From contig JAFAYE010000001.1 in assembly GCA_019240525.1 (NCBI GenBank), positions 2,515,300 through 2,579,299 of the forward strand: a stretch of 64,000 nucleotides of DNA, given 5' to 3'. The stretch comes from Candidatus Eremiobacterota bacterium. GTDB taxonomy: Bacteria; Vulcanimicrobiota; Vulcanimicrobiia; Vulcanimicrobiales; Vulcanimicrobiaceae. The notes beneath the pieces are model-generated. The model made no database searches, was not told where the DNA came from, and saw only the letters and a program-made list of their open reading frames with translations. Shown here in pieces: positions 16,501-25,246 of this stretch (its first letter is position 1; every line of letters starts with the position of its first letter). The translations under genes and the position numbers were made by a program.

Positions 16501-19190
16501 ACAAGAAGGAGTACGCGATCGGCGACTTCGCCGGCGCAATGATCGCTTCGCCGTACGAGCACGCCGACGTCTACTTTGCGGTCGTGCGTAATGACGTGAT
16601 TTACCGCACAACAATGCGCAACGTCAGCGGTGCCGTGCACGTGAGCTTTCGGGTTACGCAGCAAATGTTGCCGAATGCGGCGGTCGAAGCCGTCGTCGTA
16701 CGACGATCGAACGAAACCCGAACGCCGGAAAATCAGAAGCTGTCGCTGACCGGTATGGCGCCTCTGGCAGTCGATCTCAGCGGTCGTTACCTCAAACTCG
16801 CCGTCACGCCGCAACAGACGACGGTCCATCCTGGCGGCGCGCAGCGTGTAGCGTTCAGCTTGACGAAGCGAGATGGTGCGCCCGGGCAGGGCGAGATCGT
16901 TGCAATGGTCGTGAACGACGCGATTTTGCAACTCTCGGATTACCGGCTGCCCGATCTCGTGGCAACCATCTTCGCGCAACAGCCGATTTCGACGATCTTT
17001 GCCGACAATCGCGAAAACGTTACCCTGAAAACGCTGACCCCGCCGCTCGAGAAAGGCTTCGGCTACGGCGGTGGTTATTTGGCCGGCGCGGCGAGCACGC
17101 GAGTGCGCGCGAACTTTCGCCCGATGGCGTACTACGGCGTCCTACGAACCGATGCCGCCGGCCGGGCCGTTGCCGACTTCACGATGCCCGACGATCTCAC
17201 GACGTGGCGTGTCATGGCGGTGGCACTCGATCGCGACGGCGGGCACTTTGCAACGGCGGATACGACCTTTGTCTCGAATCAGCCGCTGATCGCCAATCCG
17301 ATTCTGCCGCAATTCGCTCGCCCGGGCGACGGCTTCGATTTGGGCATTTCGGTCGCCAATCAAACCGGTGCGGGTGGCGCGCTCGACTTCGTGTTGAAAC
17401 TCACTGGGTCGCTGAGCTTCACGCATGGCGACCCAAAAACGGAGCGCGCCAGCGAGCAAATTTCCGCGGGCGTGCAAGCCTTGCGCTTTCCGGTTGCTGT
17501 CGGCACGCCCGCGCCGACGCAGGTCGAAGCGACGGCGAATTTGGGTGCGCACAGCGATGCGTTCCGCGTACCGTTTGAATCGAGCCTCCGGGACAGCACC
17601 GACTCGGTGATCGAGAGCGGTACGGCGCGCGGGCACATCACGGTACCGATCGCGCTCACCTCCGGCGGAACGTTGCAGGTCACGCTGGCCAATACGGTCG
17701 TCCCGCAGTTCGTGACCCCCGCGGAGCGCGTGATGGCGACGGACGCGTTCCCGCTGACCGACGAGGTCGCGTCGCGGCTGACGATTGCTAGCGCCTTGCA
17801 GAAGTTGCGAGGACCTTATGGTTTGAAGCTTACATTCGATCCGGTCGTTGCCGGCGCGGCGAACCGGGCGCAACTACGCTCGCTGCAGCGGGGCGACGGC
17901 GGCTTTGCAGCCTATAGCGGCGCTGGGGCAAGCGATCCGTTCGCGACTGCCGCCGCACTGAACGCGCTCGCATTCGCCCAACTTGACGGCGCGCCGCGCG
18001 ACTCGAGCGCCGTCGCCGATGCTGTGGCCTACATGACGCGGGTTCTGGCCAATCCGGGCATCTTTGCCTGGTGTAGCGGCGAAGCGTGCAAGACGCGACT
18101 TCGCTTTGAGGCGCTGTGGGCGTTGCGCGGTCACGGTGCCGTGCGCACCGAGTTCCTTTCCGACATCGTCGCGCGGTCGAGCGATTTCGACAGCGCGACG
18201 CAGATTCGTGTCGCACGCTACCTGCTCGGTGCTCCGGGATGGCAAAGCAAAGGCGCGGCGATGGCAGACGCTTTGGAACAGCGGCTGTATGTCACCGGGC
18301 GCTACGCCGTGATGAACTTGAACGGCCCGGGCGGCTGGCTGGGCTCAGGCGTGCAGGCGCAAGCGCAGATGCTGGAACTCTTGCTCGATCGTCACGCGCC
18401 CGCGGACCGGCTCGACGGTGCAATCCGCTCGCTGATCGCACAGCGCTGCCGCTGCGGGTGGCCGACGACAGACGACACGGCTGCGGCGCTCGTTGCGCTC
18501 CAGGCGTACGCTGCGGGCGAACGTCTTGCGCCGGCAACGGTGAGCGCCAAGGTGGGAGATCGGACGATCGGAACCGCTCGTTTCGGCGCCACCGCATCGT
18601 CGCAAACCTTTTCCGTTGCGGCCGATTCACTCCAAGGCGGAACGCTCGCAATCGTTCCAACCGCTGGGACGGTGTACTACGTGGTTCTCTACACCTATCC
18701 CGTGGCTGCGAATTCGCCCGGGGAACTTGCGGCTTTTCGCGTCATTCGCACGCTCGCCGATCCAAGTTCGACGTCGTCGAAGGGCGCGGCGTTGGCTGAA
18801 ATGGACGTAGCCGCGGCTCTGCCCGTTTCGGTTGCCGCGGGACGCGTCTTCGATATCGGAGTGCGCGCGATCGTCGATCATTCCGTCGATCGGCTCGTCA
18901 TTGACGATCCACTACCAGCCGGATTTGAAGCGGTCGACACGACCTTCCGCACGGCGCTTCAGTCGATCGTTGCGCAAAGCGATAGCTGGCAGATCGACGC
19001 GAGCCAAATCTATCGCGACCGCGTGATCGCCTACGCGCAGCATCTCGATCCTGGCGTCTACGAACTGCACTACCTCGTGCGCTCGGTGACCCCCGGAACC
19101 TTTGCTTGGCCCGGCGCCCGCGTCTATCTGCAGGATGCGCCCGAAGAGTTCGGCCGCAGCGCCGGCACGACGCTGCGCGTCACGCCGTAA
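13587..19190 (+). CDS. Bacterial alpha-2-macroglobulin lipoprotein without thioester
   Basis: An 1867-residue secreted protease-trap protein. The signal peptide ends in a lipobox at Cys14 (ALVSC). N-terminal Ig-like MG domains with SISPLGKADALAQIRV follow, then the alpha-2-macroglobulin core (SDRQMYQPGELGRL; MPDDLTTWRVMAVALDRDG), a toroid (YSGAGASDPFATAAALNALA) and a C-terminal bundle. The usual C-[LG]-E-Q thioester following YPYG is replaced near residue 1388 by FPLTDEVASR, so covalent trapping is lost, as in MagD-type homologues. With PBP1C it is thought to protect the envelope from attacking proteases. ATG 13587 fits the signal peptide. Confidence 0.92.
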   Translation: MKVSAAVAAIALVSCAGPSSNAAKLAPVAALAKPSLPAWIASISPLGKADALAQIRVIFAKPVTPVTALSGDGPRAVLDRVRIDPALRGHFTVLTPRMIGFVADQALPVGTRVRITLLAGLRDLAGDVLDRDVAWTFQTEPLALRGLPSPGAQDEETPPPAGLRPTIAVTANAAVDATSLASRASLSGGGESVPLTAVLEAQPTPQPGTNAQALFDPSLDDWVYNLRPARDLRRGTTYRLRIDPGVAPTYGNLETSRAFEGEIHTYAALEIVPTPMPSSGEEGRFAGGDPVVAFNNPLVPASIARAVTIAPSANAVKTLATVPDYRTDVIAIDPYALDQDRTYTVTIAGTVKDVFGQQLGSQRQVTIRTGAFAPGAWAPSGANVFPAGAPIALNFYATNLPGDRYQSAFARVAPTALLGGAGALAALPPYRTWPARTLSARRNEQGIVRVPIQNELGGRYGALAYGFRTALDSGDSDPANTGVVQLTNLGVFTQWFPSHGIVMVQHLSDGAPVSGAVVSVYRVDESNTLAPQQCAAGRTGANGELDLYGVDVERCSTAAASNQAPNLGVVVTEGADVATVTAWNYSGIYRYEVLGGWMTGAPLSRGTIFSDRQMYQPGELGRLTGIAYYVKGAAVVADTNARYTVTITDPSNDTTRLGSVRTDDFGVFSMPLTFSKQQPLGYYTVEAKGSNGNDINGSLRVAQFKPPNFKLSLALGTNAVPAGSSVGAHVTAAYLFGAPLQGGIAHAYVTRDVASLAPKGWDDFSFGPQWYWPEETPSFSTDVLQRDLRLDADGTGSFDVGVPRDLPFPMAYRVDVEASDVSNLSVADSQKFLALPSDAMIGLASDSVVKAGTPLVVRTIVTDAAGAPISGRAVHLELQKMNYVSATQEIEGGETAVQAIKYETVASEDVTSGDQPVTAQLVPTDAGPYRLFANFGGAPNAASNSSVQIFAFGGGEADWGSSDPNSVAVKLDKKEYAIGDFAGAMIASPYEHADVYFAVVRNDVIYRTTMRNVSGAVHVSFRVTQQMLPNAAVEAVVVRRSNETRTPENQKLSLTGMAPLAVDLSGRYLKLAVTPQQTTVHPGGAQRVAFSLTKRDGAPGQGEIVAMVVNDAILQLSDYRLPDLVATIFAQQPISTIFADNRENVTLKTLTPPLEKGFGYGGGYLAGAASTRVRANFRPMAYYGVLRTDAAGRAVADFTMPDDLTTWRVMAVALDRDGGHFATADTTFVSNQPLIANPILPQFARPGDGFDLGISVANQTGAGGALDFVLKLTGSLSFTHGDPKTERASEQISAGVQALRFPVAVGTPAPTQVEATANLGAHSDAFRVPFESSLRDSTDSVIESGTARGHITVPIALTSGGTLQVTLANTVVPQFVTPAERVMATDAFPLTDEVASRLTIASALQKLRGPYGLKLTFDPVVAGAANRAQLRSLQRGDGGFAAYSGAGASDPFATAAALNALAFAQLDGAPRDSSAVADAVAYMTRVLANPGIFAWCSGEACKTRLRFEALWALRGHGAVRTEFLSDIVARSSDFDSATQIRVARYLLGAPGWQSKGAAMADALEQRLYVTGRYAVMNLNGPGGWLGSGVQAQAQMLELLLDRHAPADRLDGAIRSLIAQRCRCGWPTTDDTAAALVALQAYAAGERLAPATVSAKVGDRTIGTARFGATASSQTFSVAADSLQGGTLAIVPTAGTVYYVVLYTYPVAANSPGELAAFRVIRTLADPSSTSSKGAALAEMDVAAALPVSVAAGRVFDIGVRAIVDHSVDRLVIDDPLPAGFEAVDTTFRTALQSIVAQSDSWQIDASQIYRDRVIAYAQHLDPGVYELHYLVRSVTPGTFAWPGARVYLQDAPEEFGRSAGTTLRVTP

Positions 19191-19221
19191 TTGCGGCCGT
19201 AATTGTGTCTGCGCAGCGAGG

Positions 19222-19563
19222 TTACGGACAGTAGTATTTGGCCATCGCGCCGCTGCCCGCGATGCTGATATTCTTATTCGTAGCGTTGACCCAGTAGATG
19301 TAGACCGTGCTGCCGCCCGAGCCTGTTTGCGTGACGTCGATTGTCAGCGGCGTTCCACCATTGGTTTTGTTCCAGAAGTTGTTGACGAAACAACCGTTGC
19401 GATTCACCGGGAGCGTCGCGGAAGCGCAGATGTCACCAGACTTGCAGGTGGCATCGCCGCTGAGGGCGCGCGCTGTGATATAACCCTCGATTGGCGCTCC
19501 TTGGTGGGTTGCGCCCGCCGGAGCGAAGGTAATCGCGGATAGAAGTACTGAGAGTAGAAACAT
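19222..19563 (-). CDS. Small exported protein of unknown function
   Basis: 113 residues starting at ATG 19563: a signal peptide (MFLLSVLLSAITFAPAGA) followed by a small domain with five cysteines (ATCKSGDICAS, NGCFVNN, KYYCP). Good disulphide potential and GSGGSTVYIYWVN suggest a compact beta-rich fold. A ribosome site AAGGAG on the minus strand (19577-19585) supports this start rather than an upstream one that would add 39 residues without a signal. No family recognised. It lies convergent to the end of the alpha-2-macroglobulin gene. Confidence 0.65.
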   Translation of the reverse strand: MFLLSVLLSAITFAPAGATHQGAPIEGYITARALSGDATCKSGDICASATLPVNRNGCFVNNFWNKTNGGTPLTIDVTQTGSGGSTVYIYWVNATNKNISIAGSGAMAKYYCP

Positions 19564-19716
19564 CGTTTTCGTGTCTTCTCCTTGACGATGGTGTGCGATG
19601 TGTACGAGTAGAATACGCTGTGATGCCGCAGTTGCTCGCAAGCAGGCACCCAGTTTTGTACGTATTTTAATTCCCGGCAACCGCTGAAGCTGGACATTTC
19701 AATGCGCGGCACGAAC

Positions 19717-19733
19717 TATTATTTTTAATAATA
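19717..19733. promoter_or_regulatory. AT-only palindrome upstream of the beta-oxidation operon
   Basis: TATTATT-TTT-AATAATA is a perfect seven-base inverted repeat made only of A and T, in a strongly GC-rich background, 55 bases upstream of the acyl-CoA dehydrogenase start. It lies in the divergent promoter gap 19564-19787. It could be a repressor operator, an UP-like element or part of a promoter (ATATATGATTTATCA follows). The role is inferred from position only. Confidence 0.4.
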
Positions 19734-19787
19734 TATGATTTATCAGGCGCTCGGCAGCATGGAGCAGTGGCGCTTGGAGGAGGTCCC

Positions 19788-21611
19788 ATGAGTCCCTATC
19801 GTGCCCCCCTGCGAGATATGCAGTTTGCGTTGCGGGAACTGGCCGGAATCGACGGGGTCGGCGCGCTGCCGGGCTGCGAGGATACGCTCGACGTGCTCGA
19901 TTCCGTGCTCGAGGAGGCGGCAGCGTTTGCGGCGGGCGTGCTCGATCCGCTCAATCGGAGCGGCGACAAATCCGGCTGCACCTGGAAAGCGGGCGACGTC
20001 ACGACTCCCCCCGGCTTCAAGGAGGCGTACCGAAAATTTGCCGATGCCGGATGGATCGGCTTGCCGGTCCCGCCCGAATACGGCGGCCAGGGGCTGCCCC
20101 AGATTCTTTTGGGCCCGACCTTAGAGATGTGGAATGCCGCGAATATTGGCTTTGCCAACGGGCCCCTGCTCAATCAGGGCGCGATCGAGGCGATCGAGCT
20201 GGTCGGGTCGGCGGAGCAGAAGAAGCGTTTCATTCCGAATTTGGTATCGGGCAAGTGGACCGGCACGATGTGCTTGACCGAACCGCAAGCCGGCTCCGAT
20301 CTCGCCCAAGTTCGCGCCCGTGCCGTTCCCGAAGGCGATCGTTACCGCATCAGCGGCACGAAGATCTTCATTACTTTCGGCGAGCACGACATGGCGGAGA
20401 ATATCATTCATTTGGTGCTCGCCCGTCTGCCCGACGCGCCGGAAGGCACGAAGGGTATCTCGCTCTTCATCGTGCCGAAGTTTCTGGTGAACGACGACGG
20501 GAGCTCCGGCGAGCGAAACGACGTGGTTTGCGCCAGCATCGAACATAAACTCGGCATCAATGCCAACCCCACGTGCACGCTCAACTACGGCGAAAAGGGT
20601 GAGGGTGCCGTTGGCTACCTTGTCGGCGAGCCGAATCGCGGCCTGGAATACATGTTCATCATGATGAACGCCGCACGCTTTTCGGTCGGCGTTCAAGGGA
20701 TCGCATTGGCCGACCGCGCTTATCAGAGCGCGCTCGAGTACGCGAAGGAGCGCGTACAGGGCCGAGATCTGCGTCCAGGCTCGCGGACGCCCGAAGCGAT
20801 CGTCAAACATCCCGACGTCCGGCGAATGCTCATGCTGCAAAAGGCGACAATCGAGGCCATGCGCGGGCTTGCCTACGTCACGGCGGCATCGCTGGATTAC
20901 GCGCAGCGTCATCCGGACGAGCGCGTACGCCGCGAGCACAAAGCTTTCGTCGAACTCATGATTCCGGTCGTGAAAGGCTGGTGCACCGAAAGCGCGGTCG
21001 AACTCTGTTCCACCGCGCTCCAAGTCTTTGGCGGCATGGGCTATATCGAAGAGACCGGCATCGCGCAGCAGTATCGCGACGTGCGCATCATCACGATCTA
21101 CGAAGGCACCACCGGCATTCAATCGCTCGACTTGGTCGGGCGTAAGTTATTGCGAGACATGGGTGCGACCGCGATGAACGTCGGACGCAAGATCGAGGAC
21201 GTTGCAAAGGCATGCGCCGCGCATTCGGATGCGACCGTCGCGCGCATCGGCGCGGCCTTGACCGAAGCGCTGGCGGAGTTGAACGGTGCCTCGCAGTGGA
21301 TCGGAATGAATGCAATGGGCAACTTGCAGCAGGCGTTTGCGTGTTCGGTTCCCTATCTGCGTTTGTGGGGCACGGTCGCCGGCGGTTGGCAGATGGCACG
21401 CGCTGCTCAAATCTCGGCCGAGCGAATCGCAAGCGGCGATATCGAGGCCGAGTTTTACCGGGCCAAACTCGCAACGGCCGCATTCTACGCCAGCCACGTG
21501 CTTTCGCAGGCGACATGGCTCAAGCGTCAGATCGTCGACGGCTCGGCTGACGTTTCTCGGGTAACCGACCTACAGTTCGAGCTTGATCGAAAAATGGCGG
21601 TAACGGCGTAA
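19788..21611 (+). CDS. Acyl-CoA dehydrogenase (long DmdC/PA0508-like type)
   Basis: A 607-residue FAD-dependent acyl-CoA dehydrogenase, the first step of beta-oxidation. Signatures: TMCLTEPQAGSDLAQVR (FAD/substrate loop), GTKIFITFGEHDM, QVFGGMGYIEETGIAQQYRD and IYEGTTGIQSLDLVGRK, then an extra C-terminal domain (about 470-600, as in PF12806) that distinguishes this branch from 380-residue enzymes. Chain-length preference cannot be told. GGAGG at 19776-19780 sets ATG 19788. The stop is one base before the hydratase/dehydrogenase GTG, so the two are co-translated. Confidence 0.94.
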   Translation: MSPYRAPLRDMQFALRELAGIDGVGALPGCEDTLDVLDSVLEEAAAFAAGVLDPLNRSGDKSGCTWKAGDVTTPPGFKEAYRKFADAGWIGLPVPPEYGGQGLPQILLGPTLEMWNAANIGFANGPLLNQGAIEAIELVGSAEQKKRFIPNLVSGKWTGTMCLTEPQAGSDLAQVRARAVPEGDRYRISGTKIFITFGEHDMAENIIHLVLARLPDAPEGTKGISLFIVPKFLVNDDGSSGERNDVVCASIEHKLGINANPTCTLNYGEKGEGAVGYLVGEPNRGLEYMFIMMNAARFSVGVQGIALADRAYQSALEYAKERVQGRDLRPGSRTPEAIVKHPDVRRMLMLQKATIEAMRGLAYVTAASLDYAQRHPDERVRREHKAFVELMIPVVKGWCTESAVELCSTALQVFGGMGYIEETGIAQQYRDVRIITIYEGTTGIQSLDLVGRKLLRDMGATAMNVGRKIEDVAKACAAHSDATVARIGAALTEALAELNGASQWIGMNAMGNLQQAFACSVPYLRLWGTVAGGWQMARAAQISAERIASGDIEAEFYRAKLATAAFYASHVLSQATWLKRQIVDGSADVSRVTDLQFELDRKMAVTA

Positions 21612-21612
21612 C

Positions 21613-23634
21613 GTGTCTTCGGTTCGAGTCGTCACCTTGGACAATCCGCCGGTCAATGCGCTGTCGTTTGCATACTGCGCGGGCTTGTTGGCACAGCTCC
21701 AGGCCGCATGGACCGACGACGCCGTTTGCGCGATCGTGCTGACCGGCGCGAACGGACTCTTCAGCGCGGGTGCCGACGTCAACGACTTCAACGCGAACAT
21801 GCCGGCAGACGCGATAACGATACGCGATGTGATCGCCGCAATCGAAGGGAGCGACAAAGTCCACGTCGCCGCGATCGACGGTACGTGTCTGGGCGGTGGA
21901 TTCGAACTCGCGCTTGTCTGCGACTACCGCATCGCAAGCGTCGGCGCAAAACTCGGTCTGCCCGAGATTCGGCTCGGGCTGCTGCCGGGTGCCGGCGGCA
22001 CGCAACGCCTTCCCCGCCTCATCGGCGCGCGGGCGGCGCTCGAGTTCATGCTCAAAGGTTCGTCGATCTCGGCGCAACGCGCGCTCGAGTTAGGGATGAT
22101 CGACGAGGTGACCGCGGCTCCGGTGGTCGAACGCGCCGCGGAGCTCGCCAAGGGAGAAAAACGGCGGATCTCGGCTCGAACGGCGATCATCGCAAAAGAC
22201 GTCCCCGCGCAAGCCGGGCCCTACGTCGTCGCACAAGCACACAAGATGGTGCCGCGCGAAGAGAGCGGCGGACTCGCCGCGCACAAGCTCATCGACGCCG
22301 TGCAAGCGTCAATCGAGTTGCCGTTCGCATTCGGCATTGCCCGCGAGGCTCGCCTATTCGACGAGCTGGTTCGCTCGAAACCATCGCAGGCGCTGCGCCA
22401 TCTGTTCTTCGCCGAACGGGAACTGAGTAAGATTCCGGGAGAGTCATCCTTCGACGGGGCTCAGGATGACAGAGAGCGAGCTGGCGAGTCATCCTTCGAC
22501 GGGGCTCAGGATGACAAGGGGCGGGCTCAGGATGACAAAGATGTGCGAAAGGCGGGTGTTGTCGGGGCGGGGACGATGGGAAGCGGAATCGCAATTGCGT
22601 TCGCGCAGGCGGGGCTTCCGGTCGTCGTCGTCGACAGTAACGACGCTGCGGTCGATTCGGCGCGTCAGACCGTTTTAGGCATGTTCATGTATCAGGTGCA
22701 GCAGGGCAAGCTCACTCAGGAAGAAGCCTGGAAGCGCGCTCAGTCCATTCGCTTTACCGACGATTGGAGCGAGCTCGGCGACGCCGATCTGATCGTCGAG
22801 GCAGTCTTTGAGAATCTCGCGGTGAAGCAAGACGTGTTTCGTCGGCTCGATGCCGTCGCCAAGCCCGGCGCGATCCTCGCATCCAATACGTCAACGCTCG
22901 ACATCGACAAGCTCGCTGAAGCGACGCAGCGTCCCGATCGCGTCGTGGGCCTGCACTTTTTCGTTCCGGCGAACATCATGCCGCTTCTCGAGATCGTGCG
23001 CGGTCAAAAAACCTCCACGCAGACCTTGGCGACGGCCTTCAAGTTGGCCAAGACGCTGCGCAAGAAGGGCGTGCTCTCCGGCAACGCGTTTGGCTTTATC
23101 GGCAATAGGATGATCTTCGACTACGTGCGCGAGGCCAATGCGTTGGCGGAGGAAGGCAACGCGCCCGCGCGCATCGACGACGTGATGAAGCGTTTCGGAT
23201 TTCCGATGGGGCCGTTCGCGATGAGCGATCTCTCGGGGCTCGACATTGGCTTGGCGGTGCAAAAAGCCGCCGGCGGACAGAGACTCGGTAGAACCAACGT
23301 GCTCGAACGGCTCGTTGGGATGAATCGCCTTGGGCAAAAGACGCTGGCCGGCTTCTTTCGATACGACAAGAGCGTCGGCAAAGGTCGCGAGCCGATTCGT
23401 GATCCGATCGTCGAGGAAATGTTCGCTGAGGAAGCGCGAACGGCGGGAATCGCTCCCCGCGAGGCCAGCGCCGAAGAGATCCGCACGCGTCTTCTCGGTG
23501 CCTTGGCCGCGCGCGGTCAAAAGCTCGTCGAGGAGGGCGTCGCCTTGCGTCCCGGCGACATCGACATCGTCTACGTCTACGGCTACGGGTTCCCGCCGCA
23601 TCACGGCGGACCGATGTGGTATAGCCATGCGTGA
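21613..23634 (+). CDS. Enoyl-CoA hydratase / 3-hydroxyacyl-CoA dehydrogenase fusion (FadB/FadJ-like)
   Basis: A 673-residue bifunctional beta-oxidation enzyme. Residues 1-270 form the crotonase domain ([37 protein letters not shown]). From about 314 comes the NAD-binding dehydrogenase domain ([19 protein letters not shown]) with [16 protein letters not shown] and a C-terminal helical domain ending [18 protein letters not shown]. The linker (about 277-308) is encoded by two in-frame copies of the dispersed palindromic repeat, translated [10 protein letters not shown] twice, then AQDD once more. Start GTG 21613. The last eight bases overlap the thiolase start. Confidence 0.94.
   Translation: MSSVRVVTLDNPPVNALSFAYCAGLLAQLQAAWTDDAVCAIVLTGANGLFSAGADVNDFNANMPADAITIRDVIAAIEGSDKVHVAAIDGTCLGGGFELALVCDYRIASVGAKLGLPEIRLGLLPGAGGTQRLPRLIGARAALEFMLKGSSISAQRALELGMIDEVTAAPVVERAAELAKGEKRRISARTAIIAKDVPAQAGPYVVAQAHKMVPREESGGLAAHKLIDAVQASIELPFAFGIAREARLFDELVRSKPSQALRHLFFAERELSKIPGESSFDGAQDDRERAGESSFDGAQDDKGRAQDDKDVRKAGVVGAGTMGSGIAIAFAQAGLPVVVVDSNDAAVDSARQTVLGMFMYQVQQGKLTQEEAWKRAQSIRFTDDWSELGDADLIVEAVFENLAVKQDVFRRLDAVAKPGAILASNTSTLDIDKLAEATQRPDRVVGLHFFVPANIMPLLEIVRGQKTSTQTLATAFKLAKTLRKKGVLSGNAFGFIGNRMIFDYVREANALAEEGNAPARIDDVMKRFGFPMGPFAMSDLSGLDIGLAVQKAAGGQRLGRTNVLERLVGMNRLGQKTLAGFFRYDKSVGKGREPIRDPIVEEMFAEEARTAGIAPREASAEEIRTRLLGALAARGQKLVEEGVALRPGDIDIVYVYGYGFPPHHGGPMWYSHA
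22443..22536. repeat. Dispersed repeat translated in frame inside the beta-oxidation fusion gene
   Basis: Two 28-bp copies at 22443-22470 and 22488-22515 and a truncated third at 22523-22536. Copy starts are 45 bases apart, so each period adds exactly 15 codons. Both full copies have one more G in the centre (CGACGGGGCTC) than the intergenic copies (CGACGGGCTC). They encode the hydrophilic, acidic linker between two catalytic domains, where an insertion would be tolerated. Confidence 0.93.
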
Positions 23635-24814
23635 AGCGGTCATCGTTGCGGCGGCGCGCACGCCGATCGGGCGGGCGTTTCGAGGCGCCTTCAATCAAAC
23701 GCCGGGCGCTACCCTGGCGGGACACGTTGTAAAACTGGCGATGGAGCGCGCCGGGATCGATCCGGCGGAGGTCGACGACGTCATTATCGGCTGCGGGCTA
23801 CCGGAGGGGGCAACCGGGAACAACATCGGGCGAACGGCGGCGCTGCGCGCGGGTTGTCCGGTAACCGTGCCGGGGCAGACCGTCAGCCGCTTTTGCGCCT
23901 CCGGACTCGATGCGATTTCGGCAGGCGCCCAGCGCGTCATGGCCGGCAGCGCGCAGACCATCATTGCCGGCGGGGTCGAGTCGATCAGCATGGTGCAGAA
24001 CGACATGAACTTACGGTTTTTCACCGAGGAGTGGCTGCTTCGGCACGTTCCCGATCTCTACACGCCGATGCTGTTTACCGCCGATTTCGTCGCCAAGAAA
24101 TTCGGCGTGTCGCGGGAGAGCCAGGATCAATATGCGTTGCAGAGCCAGCAGCGCACGGCGGCGGCGCAGGGCGCGGGCCGTTTCGACGATGAGATCGTTG
24201 CGCTCCCGTCGTGGAAGTACGAGCAAAACAAAGAGTCCGGCGCCGTGATCGAACGGCAGGTCGAGCTCGCGAAGGACGAGGGAAATCGGCCGGAAACCAC
24301 GCTGGCGGGACTGGCGTCGCTCGGAAGCGCAGTGCCGGGCGTGGCGGACTCGACCGTGACGGCGGGCAACTCGTCGCAGCTCAGCGACGGCGCGGCCGCA
24401 GTTGCCATCGTCGAGGCAGACGCGGCGCAGCGGCGCAACCTCACTCCGCTCGGATTGTACCGCGGCTATGCGGTGGCGGGTTGCGAGCCCGGCGAGATGG
24501 GAATCGCGCCGGTCTACGCCGTGCCGAAGTTGCTCAAACAGCACGGTTTAACGGTCGACGACATCGGCCTTTGGGAGCTCAACGAAGCCTTTGCCGTTCA
24601 AACCGTGTACTGCCGCGATCGACTCGGCATATCCAACGACCGCTTCAATGTCGACGGCGGCGCCATTGCGATCGGCCATCCGTACGGTATGAGCGGTGCG
24701 CGAATGACGATGCACGCGCTGATCGAGGGGAAACGCCGCGGCGAGAAATACGTCGTCGTTACGATGTGCGTTGCAGGGGGCATCGGCGCCGCGGCCCTCT
24801 TTGAAGTCGTCTAA
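23627..24814 (+). CDS. Acetyl-CoA acyltransferase (thiolase)
   Basis: A 395-residue thiolase that cleaves 3-ketoacyl-CoA to acetyl-CoA. Active-site Cys90 lies in [11 protein letters not shown], the NEAF motif in [11 protein letters not shown], the His in [12 protein letters not shown], and the second Cys in [15 protein letters not shown]. The start ATG 23627 overlaps the previous gene by eight bases; the open frame extends further upstream only inside that gene. It completes a three-gene set for all four beta-oxidation steps. A role in a biosynthetic condensation is possible but less likely in this operon. Confidence 0.95.
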   Translation: MREAVIVAAARTPIGRAFRGAFNQTPGATLAGHVVKLAMERAGIDPAEVDDVIIGCGLPEGATGNNIGRTAALRAGCPVTVPGQTVSRFCASGLDAISAGAQRVMAGSAQTIIAGGVESISMVQNDMNLRFFTEEWLLRHVPDLYTPMLFTADFVAKKFGVSRESQDQYALQSQQRTAAAQGAGRFDDEIVALPSWKYEQNKESGAVIERQVELAKDEGNRPETTLAGLASLGSAVPGVADSTVTAGNSSQLSDGAAAVAIVEADAAQRRNLTPLGLYRGYAVAGCEPGEMGIAPVYAVPKLLKQHGLTVDDIGLWELNEAFAVQTVYCRDRLGISNDRFNVDGGAIAIGHPYGMSGARMTMHALIEGKRRGEKYVVVTMCVAGGIGAAALFEVV

Positions 24815-24823
24815 GGGGGAACG

Positions 24824-25108
24824 TCAGGCTTTTTTCGGTTGCCAGGCGGTGCACCAGCCATTGGGGCTGATGGACCCGTCGACGAGCTTGCAGCTCCCGT
24901 TCGCCGACGGCGAGCTGCCCGCAACGTAGAACGTGCACTGCGAACACTTATGCCCGTTGCTGGGCGAGTTCTGATACTTGAACTGTGCTTTGGTGCCTTT
25001 TGCTTGCGCGGTTGCGGTTTCGGCGAGAAGCAGACCGGCGAGCGCCGGAAGAACCACGGCGTTGGCTACGAACGTACGGCGAGTCATCGAGCTCCGGAAC
25101 TTCGTCAT
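24824..25108 (-). CDS. High-potential iron-sulfur protein (HiPIP)
   Basis: 94 residues with a Tat signal (MTRRTFVANAVVLPALAGLLLA) and the HiPIP ligand pattern C55-x2-C58 ... C73 ... GWC86, in KCSQCTFYV, NGSCKLVDG and NGWCTAW. HiPIPs hold one 4Fe-4S cluster at high potential and carry electrons in the periplasm; the Tat signal fits export with the cluster folded. GGAGG eleven bases upstream supports ATG 25108. It lies convergent to the thiolase gene and divergent from the DUF6600 gene. The partner oxidase or reductase is not in the window. Confidence 0.9.
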   Translation of the reverse strand: MTKFRSSMTRRTFVANAVVLPALAGLLLAETATAQAKGTKAQFKYQNSPSNGHKCSQCTFYVAGSSPSANGSCKLVDGSISPNGWCTAWQPKKA

Positions 25109-25246
25109 GTCGGCGTATTACCTCCAGCGGCATGGTTGGCGCAGCGGCGTGACGAGACCCTCTCACTCGGGCTTAATGGTAAGCTAATCGTGATTCGATG
25201 CTTTGCCTGTCGCGTTCGGTTTCAATGGGTGCGAGGGGAATTTGCA

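Noticed and set aside
24839-25246. Upstream part of the long frame leading into the DUF6600 gene
   Set aside because: Antisense to the HiPIP gene and lacks a signal peptide; ATG 25247 with GAGGGG is a better start.
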